Source: Rhynchopus euleeides (taxonomy: Eukaryota; Euglenozoa; Diplonemea; Diplonemida; Diplonemidae). From it: DNA of 64,000 bases. The DNA is taken from contig OY723267.1 in NCBI GenBank assembly GCA_963210315.1, forward strand, positions 434,001-498,000, given 5' to 3'. Below the pieces are notes generated by a model. That model saw only the letters and a program-made list of their open reading frames with translations. It was not told the DNA's origin and did no database searches. A program made the translations under genes and the position numbers. Position 1 is the first letter of the stretch; every line of letters begins with the position of its first letter. This document shows positions 9,316-20,317 of this stretch, one piece after another.

Positions 9316-9570
9316 GTCGGCGACCGCCCGCCCCCAGTCTGAGAGGCATCAGCCGAATCTCGGTGGAGGCGGGCACAAAACAAAAGGGAGAGTCGTCACT
9401 GTGCATAACAGCACGGTCCCGCCCTCTGTGCCAGACCAACACACCACCAAAGGAAAAGAGGAAGAGGCGACGTAAGGCAATGCCTCCGTGCGGCCAGGAG
9501 AACACGAAATAGCGACCCCCTCAACGGGGAATGCTACGAGCACGGCCAAAAATCGTTCAAATCGTTCAAA
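9316..9570 (+). repeat. 255-bp segment duplicated at 15043-15297
   Basis: Matches 15043-15297 with one difference seen by eye. In the second copy it joins directly to the start of the 1.93-kb repeat; here it is separated from it by 1,833 bp. Confidence 0.9.
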
Positions 9571-11403
9571 TTGGAATCCGTTGAATATGGTTTCTGATGA
9601 AAATGTGAAAATTTTCGACCTTCTTCGCAGTTTTTGCCACTTCCTTGCCCCATCTTTCCCACCCAAAATCGAAGTACCGTGAATGGTGTTGTTGAAAGGT
9701 CCAAATTGCGTTGGTTGTGCGTAGTTCTGCCGAAATCGTGCACACGTTGTGCATAGTGCATGTGTAACGCCATTTGCGACCAAAATGTAAATTTCCTGCA
9801 CCCGAGCGTTGACGCTTCCACACACCCTTACAAACCCACTTGCCTGATGAAGGGGGTGGTGTGTAGAGCACGTTTGGCAGGGCTGAATGACACTTTCCGC
9901 GCGAAGGTCGTGTGCGTAATTAAAAAACGGTCCGAGGGCCGGAGGCCCGAGGCCTTTTTTTACCTGCACGAGGGTGCAATTGAGGCCGATACGGGGTGCA
10001 GATGATGGTTTCTTGCACAACCCAGTCATGTTTTGCACATCACGACGAACTCGGAAATTCCTCATATTTGCACTCCAGGTCTCATATTTGCACTGGTGCA
10101 AATATGGGACCTGGAGTGCGTGCAAATAATGACTGGGGGGTGCAAGAAAGTTCAAATTGTGTAGTTCCTGCGTACTTCGTGCGTAGCCCGAGCGTACTTT
10201 GGGTAGTTCGTGCGTATATTGTGCGAAGCGTCTTTGACAGCACCAGTAACGGACTTTTGGAACGTAACTATTTTAGAACGGACCGGGAAAAAATGGGCAC
10301 GTCGCTACTTCGCGCTACTTCGTCGCTCGTAACGAGTAAAAATATCAGGTGGTTTATACACCGCCAATGTGAGGTGTGCGGGTGTATTCCTGAAGGATTC
10401 ACTTCTGCGTCCACACTGAGTGATTTTGCAGTGATTTTCACTCCAAATTTCACTCCAGGAACATTGGATGCTGCAAGGTTGCACGGGTTTCTGCAGTATT
10501 TGCCTTGAAAAAGCCAAAAAAACATGATTTTTTCACGAAACTCGACATGTCCGTGCGTTATTATCCAAAAAATGGTCCCAGGGGGGTATTCTGGAGCCAT
10601 CTCCACCAAAAACTACACCATCCGCCCGCAAAATTGTCCGAATAACGCAAGTTTTCATGAAAATAACGGAAAAATAACGCGTTATTTTAGGAGAAAACGT
10701 TTTCCAATTTTTTGACATCACGGAGTGGCCCCCTGGAGTGATATTTTACCCAAGAAAATTCTTTTAGGGGGGGTAGGGACCCGAGTTTCGGGTCAGATTC
10801 ACCGGGAAATGCTGCCTTTTTTGGGGTCAAAAAATAACGCAAAAATAACGTTATTACCGTTACTGGTAACGGAATAACGCCCAATGTATGTATACTATAG
10901 ATAATACATGTATATACTTGTAGTTATACATGTAAAATTTACAAGATCCCACCGTGCGCGGGGAGCCCCCCCCCCCCCCCCCGGCCAGCCCCCTGCTTAC
11001 AGTACCCCGGCGTTAAGCCAGCCACTGGGGGGGGGCTTAGTGTGAGAGCACGCTGCATCAGCAGCTCACGCTTCCCTCTTCCCCCGGGCTGTTGGGGGGT
11101 GTCGGGTGGGAGAGCGGAGCCGCTGGCAGGAAGGAGGCGGAGGAGGAGAAGAGTGTTACGGGTTACTACGGAGACGCATGGTGTGGTTGCGATTTCAAAG
11201 ATCCCCTCCCCCCGGCCCACAACGCAACATGTGCATGCAGCTCAGGATACTCCGGCGATGGTCTGCACCAACAGAACAACCGAAGCCCTGATGAAATCGC
11301 CCAGACTGAGTGCGGGCTCACATTCCCTGTTAGTGGGTGAACAATCCAACCCCGATACAATTCTGCTTGTCTAGGCTAGGAAGAGCCGGCATCGAAGGAA
11401 TCG
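9571..11403. other. 1,833-bp segment present in one copy of the duplication only
   Basis: The duplicate at 15043-17221 runs straight from the 255-bp segment into the 1.93-kb repeat, so this stretch is either an insertion here or a deletion there. The breakpoint shares only an A run, which could hide a 3-bp target duplication. No clear terminal inverted repeat or gene was seen. It includes a near-perfect 42-bp palindrome (about 10073-10114) and a TAACG-rich cluster near 10845-10885. Confidence 0.6.
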
Positions 11404-13330
11404 AAAAAACAACGTCGCTATGAACGCTTGGCTGCCACAAGTCAGTTATCCCTGTGGTATTTTCCCGTCGCCTCTGTTGAGGTGGGATGGTTGTGTCGAT
11501 GCAGGTCATGCCCATCTCCACCGTAGGTATGGTTGCTCCTGTTTTGAACGAAAGGGGGTGTGCCGACAGGCCAGAATGTGGCCTCCTTGTTGGAGGTTCC
11601 ACAGAGGGAGCGATGCCTGGCACCTCTTTGCCAAACTCACTAAACTTGCACCTTGCACGGATGCAACAGCATCCACTGCACCTTGCCTTCTCTTTGATGT
11701 GTCATGATGATTTTTTTTGAACAAATTTTTAACGGGAGAGGGGTGGTGGGGCGTGGGGGGGATGGTGGATGTGAAGGGACACACACGCAATGCATTCTCT
11801 TTTGAAGTTTTTGCTGGAGGGGGTGGCACAGTTCAGCAGAGCTGCCCGCCATGTCTTTGTGGAGATACGGAAAGAAAGAGGGAGAGATGACAACCCTCTC
11901 ACAACCCGACCCCCTGCAACCCCCCTGCCGTATCAAAGAAACTGGTGTGCGGTGCAACATAATATGGAAGAGAGCAGGTATTCGTCGATGAAGAGAGCAG
12001 GTATTCGTCGACTCGATCTACGCTAAGAACGCACAAAAATCAGGCACAAATGAAGGACACAAGGCAGCCCCACAAGGGGGGAGGCGTCGCTTCAATGGTT
12101 AACGGTTGTTGCACTACAGAAGAGAGAAAAGGTCAGTCGAAGCGTAGTCGAAACGCAGAGGGTTTGGTGACGAGACGAGAAGGGCCGGGGCCTGTCACTC
12201 ACACTCCGTTCTGGTGCACAATAATTTGAACGGTTTCTGATGTTCCCCTGTTTCGAGATACTCTCAGTAGCGAACATCCGAGCCTCCTTTTGCCGGAAAA
12301 TAGCGCGTTTTACAGAAAACTTGCCGAAAAGCGAAGACCTCTTTTCGACTCCAGAACCCGTTTTCCTCTATTTTTGTTTGCACACACCTGTGCGTGCTGT
12401 GGGTGCCCATACGTGAGCTGCCAACAGTCTGTTTTTTTTTACCGTGACCTGACACGGGCGGAAGCAAAAAAGAGAAAGCCAGCATGTTTGGGTGATTTTG
12501 GATAGATTTGCGAGGTGAGCATCCATGGCCTCCGCCGTCCATAGACACCCCTGCCGCACCACCACCCCCCTCCATGTGCCCGACTGACTATGGCGAAGCG
12601 ACATCACCCGAGTTTCAAGAATCCAAAAAGAAATACATACAGTATCACGGCATCTGGGAGGCAAGCGACGGCCTCCGAGGAACGTTTCCACCTTCTTCAT
12701 ATTTTTGCTGTTTTCTCTGCTGTTGTTTCTACGGGCCAGGGAACAAAAAAATACCCTGGCGAACGGGGTTGCGACAAAAACAACATGGGGTTCAGTGTGG
12801 CAATCGCAAATTAGTGGCAATGGCCTCGCCGAGGTAACCAAGCAAAGCCACGCCAGTTGTATGTGGGTTGTGGTGCAGTTTGAACGGGGGGTGGGCTCCA
12901 CTGTGTCAAACTGTCAGTGGGATCCTTCATTTGTGGGGGCGATCTCGCTGTTATGCACTGCTCTTAAAGTGCAGTGCCGAGTAGTGTGTACAAGGTTGTG
13001 CATTTGTGGGTGAAGGTACCGAACAGGTACATCCCAAGAGGGCGTTTTCAACGGGAAAACGGGCTGGCAATGCTATGGTTTGCATGCATGGTTCGAACAG
13101 TTCTGACAGTGGTACAACCACCAGATCATGAACTCAACCAGAGGCACCCATGTGGTGAGCTTGAGGCATCCCACCCTCAAGCACCCCAACTATATGGCAG
13201 GCATAGTTGCCGTCCCTGGTTCGAGTGCCGGCTTTTTTACTAGTAAATTTTTGGCTACCGTCTTTTCGTTGTTCTGATTTTCTTCTCTGATATTTCTTCT
13301 TTCACGGCTTTCAAGCAAAACAAAGCGAAC
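11404..13330 (+). repeat. 1,927-bp direct repeat, copy A
   Basis: Matches 15295-17221 at a constant offset of 3,891 bp. Every translated frame I compared is identical, so the duplication is very recent or is kept uniform by gene conversion. No coding function recognised. A tRNA-like B-box string lies at about 13218-13229, followed by a T run. Confidence 0.95.
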
Positions 13331-14934
13331 CCCACTCTTGTCACCACCCCCTCCAGCACGAATCGACAGCGAAGTACCTCGGGGTCTACATCGATGCCTG
13401 CCACACGATGACAGACCACGTCGACCACGTCGTGACCACCTGCATGCGACGCCTGAGCATTCTGCGTATGTTGGCAGGCACTGACTGGGGCTCAAGTGGA
13501 GACACGCTGCGCCAGGCCTACCTGACATATGTCTACCCCATCCTGATGTACGCCGCCAGCGTCTACACCCCTGGCCTGTCCACGAAGAACCTCAAACGCC
13601 TGCGAGATGTCCACCGCATGGCAGCCCTGATCATCACGGGCTGTATGAAGAACACCAGCACGGCAAAGCTCCTCTGGGAATCACACCTGCGAGACCTCGA
13701 CCTCGACTTCAAGGTCGCGGTGTGCACAGACCACGAACGCTTCCGCCGCGTGCCCCACTCCCCAGGATACCGGGCGCAACTAAACACCGGGAACACGGGA
13801 GGCAGCTGGCTACATCAGGCACGGAGTCTGGTGAAATCCTCGAAGGTCGACGGGCGCACCCCCCTGCTGGCCCCCCTGCATGCAGCACACCCCATCCCCC
13901 CCTGGGAATGGAACCTGGTGCTGCCACGAGTACACATCCTGGCGACGCTGCCGGGGCTCACCGCCCCAAAGGCCGCCACCCCGAAAGACACCCTCCGGGA
14001 CCTGGCAGAGCAGACCATCCAGGCCCTCCCGACATGCGCCTGGCATGTGTACACCGACGGGTCAGTCTCCAACTCCACATCGCGGCAACAGCAGGGCGGC
14101 GCAGGAGCAGCGGTGTACAGCATGCCGGAGGGCCGCCTCAGGAAAAAGCTCGCCTGGCCGGCAGGACTCCGCTGCATCAGCTACCAGGCGGAGCTGGTGG
14201 CCATCAGAGAATCCCTCGCTCACCTATGCACCCTGGTATCCCCAGGCGAAACGATCGCCATCCTCACAGACTCGCAGAGCGCACTGAACGCGCTGCTGAG
14301 CGGCCCGCAGCGAGCGAGAGGATCCACCGAATGGGACATCTGGAGGTGGTTGAACGAGCTCGCCCAAACCCACGATGTCACCACCCACCTCCGCTACATC
14401 CCGTCACACGTTGGGGTAGCAGGGAACGAACTCGCTGACAAACAGGCGCAAATCGGTGCCTTCCGGCCGCAGATGGAACCGGTTAGCCTCGCGTCGGCTC
14501 GTGTCGTCCTCCGCCGACACATCTACAACGACGCAACGGTGCCCCGCACGGACAGCGTGTACGCGTACCGTTCGGGAATCGGGGAGACGCGACTGCAACG
14601 CCCCGACCTCCGCATGGAGGGACTCACCCGCTTAGGGGAAACCACCATCCGCCGACTCCGGGCCGACCACCACCGCCTGGTCTACGACCATGACATCCCG
14701 GGCACGGCACAACCACCTTGCCAACCCTGCCTGAAGCATGCGCCGGGCCACCCCCCGCCTGGGGTCTCACTGAAGCACCTCTTCTTCGGCTGCCCCGCGA
14801 CAGCGTCGGCCCGACACCACCTCACAGCCACAAACGTGCACAACCTGCTGTTGCACAACTGCAAGGAGGCGCTGCGCTACCTGGCCGAGGCAGGGGTAAC
14901 GGAGCACGGCGAGAAGGACTACCTGAACGCGTGA
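13331..14934 (+). CDS. LINE ORF2 C-terminal part: RT end, RNase H, zinc knuckle
   Basis: The frame is open from the left junction; the first ATG (13408) is internal, not a true start. It opens with the end of the RT domain ('KYLGVYIDACHTM', then the thumb region with 'LTYVYPILMYAASVY'). Next comes a complete type-I RNase H with all expected acidic positions visible: 'HVYTDGSVS', 'SYQAELVAI', 'ILTDSQSALNAL' and 'YIPSHVGVAGNELADKQA'. The C-terminus has a Cys-His cluster ('CQPC' ... 'KHLFFGCP') as in many R1/I/Jockey-type LINEs. The endonuclease and most of the RT are absent. It therefore cannot move by itself, although the RNase H part looks undamaged. Confidence 0.85.
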
Positions 14935-15042
14935 ACCAAATAACATCATCAGAGAACAAGGGCTTCGGCCCGACCTCCCAGCACCCCCCCCCCCCCCATC
15001 CCAGCCCCACGTCACTTTCCACAGGCCGCCAGGCGCGTCAGC
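13331..15042 (+). mobile_element. 5'-truncated LINE (non-LTR retrotransposon)
   Basis: This stretch separates the two copies of the 1.93-kb repeat. It begins inside the RT domain and ends with a C-rich non-coding tail after the stop codon. I see no poly-A and no clear target-site duplication. The missing 5' part is the usual result of incomplete reverse transcription. Confidence 0.8.
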
Positions 15043-15297
15043 GTCGGCGACCGCCCGCCCCCAGTCTGAGAGGCATCAGCCGAATCTCGGTGGAGGCGGG
15101 CACAAAACAAAAGGGAGAGTCGTCACTGTGCATATCAGCACGGTCCCGCCCTCTGTGCCAGACCAACACACCACCAAAGGAAAAGAGGAAGAGGCGACGT
15201 AAGGCAATGCCTCCGTGCGGCCAGGAGAACACGAAATAGCGACCCCCTCAACGGGGAATGCTACGAGCACGGCCAAAAATCGTTCAAATCGTTCAAA
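15043..15297 (+). repeat. 255-bp segment, second copy
   Basis: Duplicate of 9316-9570, here fused directly to copy B of the 1.93-kb repeat with a 3-bp overlap of A residues. Confidence 0.9.
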
Positions 15298-17221
15298 AAA
15301 CAACGTCGCTATGAACGCTTGGCTGCCACAAGTCAGTTATCCCTGTGGTATTTTCCCGTCGCCTCTGTTGAGGTGGGATGGTTGTGTCGATGCAGGTCAT
15401 GCCCATCTCCACCGTAGGTATGGTTGCTCCTGTTTTGAACGAAAGGGGGTGTGCCGACAGGCCAGAATGTGGCCTCCTTGTTGGAGGTTCCACAGAGGGA
15501 GCGATGCCTGGCACCTCTTTGCCAAACTCACTAAACTTGCACCTTGCACGGATGCAACAGCATCCACTGCACCTTGCCTTCTCTTTGATGTGTCATGATG
15601 ATTTTTTTTGAACAAATTTTTAACGGGAGAGGGGTGGTGGGGCGTGGGGGGGATGGTGGATGTGAAGGGACACACACGCAATGCATTCTCTTTTGAAGTT
15701 TTTGCTGGAGGGGGTGGCACAGTTCAGCAGAGCTGCCCGCCATGTCTTTGTGGAGATACGGAAAGAAAGAGGGAGAGATGACAACCCTCTCACAACCCGA
15801 CCCCCTGCAACCCCCCTGCCGTATCAAAGAAACTGGTGTGCGGTGCAACATAATATGGAAGAGAGCAGGTATTCGTCGATGAAGAGAGCAGGTATTCGTC
15901 GACTCGATCTACGCTAAGAACGCACAAAAATCAGGCACAAATGAAGGACACAAGGCAGCCCCACAAGGGGGGAGGCGTCGCTTCAATGGTTAACGGTTGT
16001 TGCACTACAGAAGAGAGAAAAGGTCAGTCGAAGCGTAGTCGAAACGCAGAGGGTTTGGTGACGAGACGAGAAGGGCCGGGGCCTGTCACTCACACTCCGT
16101 TCTGGTGCACAATAATTTGAACGGTTTCTGATGTTCCCCTGTTTCGAGATACTCTCAGTAGCGAACATCCGAGCCTCCTTTTGCCGGAAAATAGCGCGTT
16201 TTACAGAAAACTTGCCGAAAAGCGAAGACCTCTTTTCGACTCCAGAACCCGTTTTCCTCTATTTTTGTTTGCACACACCTGTGCGTGCTGTGGGTGCCCA
16301 TACGTGAGCTGCCAACAGTCTGTTTTTTTTTACCGTGACCTGACACGGGCGGAAGCAAAAAAGAGAAAGCCAGCATGTTTGGGTGATTTTGGATAGATTT
16401 GCGAGGTGAGCATCCATGGCCTCCGCCGTCCATAGACACCCCTGCCGCACCACCACCCCCCTCCATGTGCCCGACTGACTATGGCGAAGCGACATCACCC
16501 GAGTTTCAAGAATCCAAAAAGAAATACATACAGTATCACGGCATCTGGGAGGCAAGCGACGGCCTCCGAGGAACGTTTCCACCTTCTTCATATTTTTGCT
16601 GTTTTCTCTGCTGTTGTTTCTACGGGCCAGGGAACAAAAAAATACCCTGGCGAACGGGGTTGCGACAAAAACAACATGGGGTTCAGTGTGGCAATCGCAA
16701 ATTAGTGGCAATGGCCTCGCCGAGGTAACCAAGCAAAGCCACGCCAGTTGTATGTGGGTTGTGGTGCAGTTTGAACGGGGGGTGGGCTCCACTGTGTCAA
16801 ACTGTCAGTGGGATCCTTCATTTGTGGGGGCGATCTCGCTGTTATGCACTGCTCTTAAAGTGCAGTGCCGAGTAGTGTGTACAAGGTTGTGCATTTGTGG
16901 GTGAAGGTACCGAACAGGTACATCCCAAGAGGGCGTTTTCAACGGGAAAACGGGCTGGCAATGCTATGGTTTGCATGCATGGTTCGAACAGTTCTGACAG
17001 TGGTACAACCACCAGATCATGAACTCAACCAGAGGCACCCATGTGGTGAGCTTGAGGCATCCCACCCTCAAGCACCCCAACTATATGGCAGGCATAGTTG
17101 CCGTCCCTGGTTCGAGTGCCGGCTTTTTTACTAGTAAATTTTTGGCTACCGTCTTTTCGTTGTTCTGATTTTCTTCTCTGATATTTCTTCTTTCACGGCT
17201 TTCAAGCAAAACAAAGCGAAC
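15295..17221 (+). repeat. 1,927-bp direct repeat, copy B
   Basis: Duplicate of 11404-13330. After 17221 the flanking sequence differs from that after copy A, which marks the repeat end. Confidence 0.95.
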
Positions 17222-18724
17222 TTGCTGTTTTCAACAGCGTTGAGGCTCTTTTCCCTCTTCCACCCTCTCTCTGAACGGGGCTGCTTTTCCCGGGAGATAC
17301 CGGTTATAAATTTACAGTTTCGAAGGCACGCGAGATCAGAGCCCCGATGAACAGTCGCCCCTCCCCCCCCCCCCTTTCCCCTCCCCACCCTCTGGCAGCT
17401 TCTGAGAAAGACATTTCGTTCTATCTAAACGCAGAAAACCGCCTTGCTGCCGGAAGTAAAAAATATGGCCCGATTGGTTCCACCGTCAATAGGTTTGGAG
17501 TCATCGGAGGACGGCAAGGTTGCGCCTGAGGGTAGGCACGATGCCAACCCACGTCCCAGGCGGCTGCCTATGGAACTATGATATGTAACAGGCCCTCTTC
17601 TCCACACCTCCCGCATGGGCAGGCATGGCAACGGGCACCCACCACGCGATGGGTCTGGCACTACCTGGCGTCACTTCCAACTTTTTCGAACGGTTCTGAA
17701 CAACTTTTGCACTCTCAGCAAACCCCGTTTGGAGGGAGGTCGCTGATATTTCGTTTGCTTCGTGCAGGGCACACTGAGCAGAGCTCCGTTTCAGCCGACA
17801 CACACACGCCGACACTCGTCCCCCCACCCCCCCCACACTCTATATATGATATGTGCCGAAGGGGGTGCCAGGCTGACAAGCATCTCAACGCCGTGCATCA
17901 ATGCTGGTGTTGCCATCGCTCCACTTCACAGCTCTCTTGTGTTGCCCTGCTTGACAAACGTGTTCTACCACGGCCCCACATCTGGCTGTGGGGCCCCTCC
18001 CTGATTTCTTTTGGTACCGCCGACCACACCCCGACGCGTGAAACGACCGGAGAGTGACGTACACCGTGATTTCATTTTCAGACGAATCGGTTTGGGGTAT
18101 TTTACTTCTCTCTCTTCCGCCTCGCCGCCTCGACACACAAAGGGCAGCACACACGTCACTTCCCCACACACACACACACCCCACTCGCACCCCGCCCTGC
18201 GTGCCAATGATGTCAATAGGACTCAACAAAAAAACCGGATAACAGAATCGAAGAAAATCAAGGGGATCGGGACATCATTGAACAGGGGTGGGGGGAATGG
18301 CAGATAGCCGCACGCCGGGCTGATGATGGCCGCGATCGGACCAACAGGGGCGTGGGGTGAGGGGGAGAGCCAGCAAATGTATGTGAGTCGAGAAACTGTC
18401 ACATCTCTTCCACCCAACACTGCAGACGGGTGGGGGTGCCTCTGACACCTCCTGTTTGCCCACCTTTCTCCGGACACACACTCACACAGCCCCGCACTCT
18501 GACCCGGGTGGGGCCTCCTCTGGGATGGGGGGTGGGCGAGGGCCCGTGCAGGGTTAACCCACCTAAAAAGTGATCAACACACTCACACAAGGATATGCCT
18601 TTCCTCACCCCACCACCACTCCTCCCTTCCTCCCTCTACCACCTCCACACACACATTTCCCATTTCGTAGAGTGCAGGCAGGCCGCACCGAGTGGGGCGA
18701 CCCCACCCCCCGCTCAGCCTGAAT
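17222..18724. other. Intergenic, no gene recognised
   Basis: Contains CA-rich and C-rich microsatellites (about 17820 and 18160-18185) and short unsupported frames. The right end is presumably the 3' UTR of the kinase-fold gene. Confidence 0.5.
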
Positions 18725-20317
18725 TCACAGCTCTGTGAAGTCATCTGTTCTGAAGGGGATGCCATAGACACCTGCCCACTTGGTGAGGACCTGGGAGATG
18801 TGCTCCGGGAGCTCGCCGCAGAGTACCATATGCTCCAGGGTCAGGAGGTTGGAAATATGGTCGCTGTCGACGTCTGTTTGGGTGGTCTGCACAGCGCTGG
18901 GGGCATGCAGCTCAGCGAAGCTGAAGATGTGGTTGTGCTTCGGCAGGACGAGGGACGCCGGAAGCACCCCGCTGCTGCCCCGCGTCGGGGGCGTGATGGG
19001 CACCGCGACGTGGGGGCAGGGGTTGAAGTAGCTCTGCGACGGCATGTGCCTCCTGCGCACCGCATCCAGCACCTCAACCTGCAGCTTCTTCCCAATTTCA
19101 TGCCGGAGCAGGGTCCAGAACCCCCTCCCCCTCACGCTCTCTATGCAGTGCGCGAGGCTGTCCTTCGTCATCATGCCTGACGCCAGCACCGCACGCTTCA
19201 CGCTCATCAGACGGTACTTCCTCTCGATCTTATCCAACGCCCCAACAGCAACAGCATGCCTCACCCCAAGGAACCTCTCCATGTGAGTCACGAGGGCGAC
19301 CTGGATGACGGGGGGGACGTCGAATGACATCAGCATGTCCAACACCTTCTTCGCAACCTTCACCTTCGCCTGGTCGGAGGCCGGCGGAGGAGCGTCCCAA
19401 TGGGTGTGGATCCACCAAGGCATGGGGAGGTCCTTCCAGATGTAGCGCGGGGTGAAGCTGCACTCCTTGCCGTGGAAGAGGAGGCCGAGGAGGGCTCCCA
19501 GGATGGAGACGAGGAGTCCACCGAGGGAGGCGGTGAAGGCCTCATCCCCGGCCCCGGTGAAATCCCCCACGTCGAGGAAGCTGATTTTCCAGCCGAACTC
19601 CTCGGAGTCGGAGGCGATGATGTTGCCCAGCCAGAGGTCCTGCTGGACAAGCCCCTCGTGGAAGAGGTTCCGCGCCGCCTCGACTGCCTGCTCCACGATG
19701 CGCGTCAGGTCGCAGAAACGCTCCTCCTCAGGGCTCGCGAGGTACCCCTTCATGGTGGCCTCCAGCAGGTCAGCCAGGCAGGTGCCAGGGATCTTCCTGT
19801 AGAGAATGGCAGTGTCTCCCTCGACGCCCTGTGCGAACACCTTGCGTGCAGGCCACGTCGCGACAAGCTGCGGGACCTTGCCCCCGATGGAGGTGGTGCT
19901 GAGCTGTGCCATCAGAGCTGCCTCGGATTTCGTGGAGGCCTTGAGGACCATCTCGTTGGAGAGGAACACCGTGGGGGATTTTGCAACCAGACCCCCCCTG
20001 CCGTAGTGCATGTGGTTCAGCATGGCGGAGGCCCATGGGAGCAGCTGGTCCAGCTGGGGTGAGGTGGAGGGGGCGGCAGCGGTGGTGGAGTCGGATTCGG
20101 CGAACTGGCGGCGGATGGCGGCGCCCTTCTCGGAGAAGGTGAGGGTGTCGCGGGTGCCCTGCGTGCTGTCGGGGCAGGCGAAGCCCTTCACGGCGGCCTG
20201 GGGGAGGGAGAGGATGCGGGTGTCGACGGGCTGCACCAGAGGCTTTCTCATCGAGACAGGGGGGATGAAGCACGGCTGGCGGTCAACCAGCACACAGTCC
20301 TGCGCGTCCACACGCAT
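18725..20317 (-). CDS. Divergent kinase-fold (APH/choline-kinase-like) protein
   Basis: Single-exon frame of 530 residues. I chose the ATG at 20317 because the frame upstream is low-complexity His/Thr sequence typical of UTR. Residues 120-250 resemble a protein-kinase-like fold: a possible ATP-anchoring Lys in 'EMVLKAS' (K126), a catalytic-loop-like 'HEGLVQQDLWLGNI' (D227, N232) and a metal-binding-like 'SFLDVGDF' (D249 in place of the Asp of DFG). There is no glycine-rich loop of the classical kind, so this looks like an atypical kinase or aminoglycoside/choline-kinase-like protein. A hydrophobic stretch ('GGLLVSILGALLGLLF', about 261-276) could be a membrane or buried helix. The rest is unrecognised. 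The substrate is unknown. Confidence 0.6.
   Translation of the reverse strand: MRVDAQDCVLVDRQPCFIPPVSMRKPLVQPVDTRILSLPQAAVKGFACPDSTQGTRDTLTFSEKGAAIRRQFAESDSTTAAAPSTSPQLDQLLPWASAMLNHMHYGRGGLVAKSPTVFLSNEMVLKASTKSEAALMAQLSTTSIGGKVPQLVATWPARKVFAQGVEGDTAILYRKIPGTCLADLLEATMKGYLASPEEERFCDLTRIVEQAVEAARNLFHEGLVQQDLWLGNIIASDSEEFGWKISFLDVGDFTGAGDEAFTASLGGLLVSILGALLGLLFHGKECSFTPRYIWKDLPMPWWIHTHWDAPPPASDQAKVKVAKKVLDMLMSFDVPPVIQVALVTHMERFLGVRHAVAVGALDKIERKYRLMSVKRAVLASGMMTKDSLAHCIESVRGRGFWTLLRHEIGKKLQVEVLDAVRRRHMPSQSYFNPCPHVAVPITPPTRGSSGVLPASLVLPKHNHIFSFAELHAPSAVQTTQTDVDSDHISNLLTLEHMVLCGELPEHISQVLTKWAGVYGIPFRTDDFTEL

Noticed and set aside
8504-10885. TIR element bounded by the TAACG-rich clusters
   Set aside because: The clusters are only loosely inverted, and the interval conflicts with the sharper 9571-11403 presence/absence borders.
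13218-13229. tRNA or tRNA-derived SINE (GGTTCGAGTGCC B-box followed by a T run, repeated at 17109)
   Set aside because: No A-box at proper spacing and no cloverleaf could be drawn.
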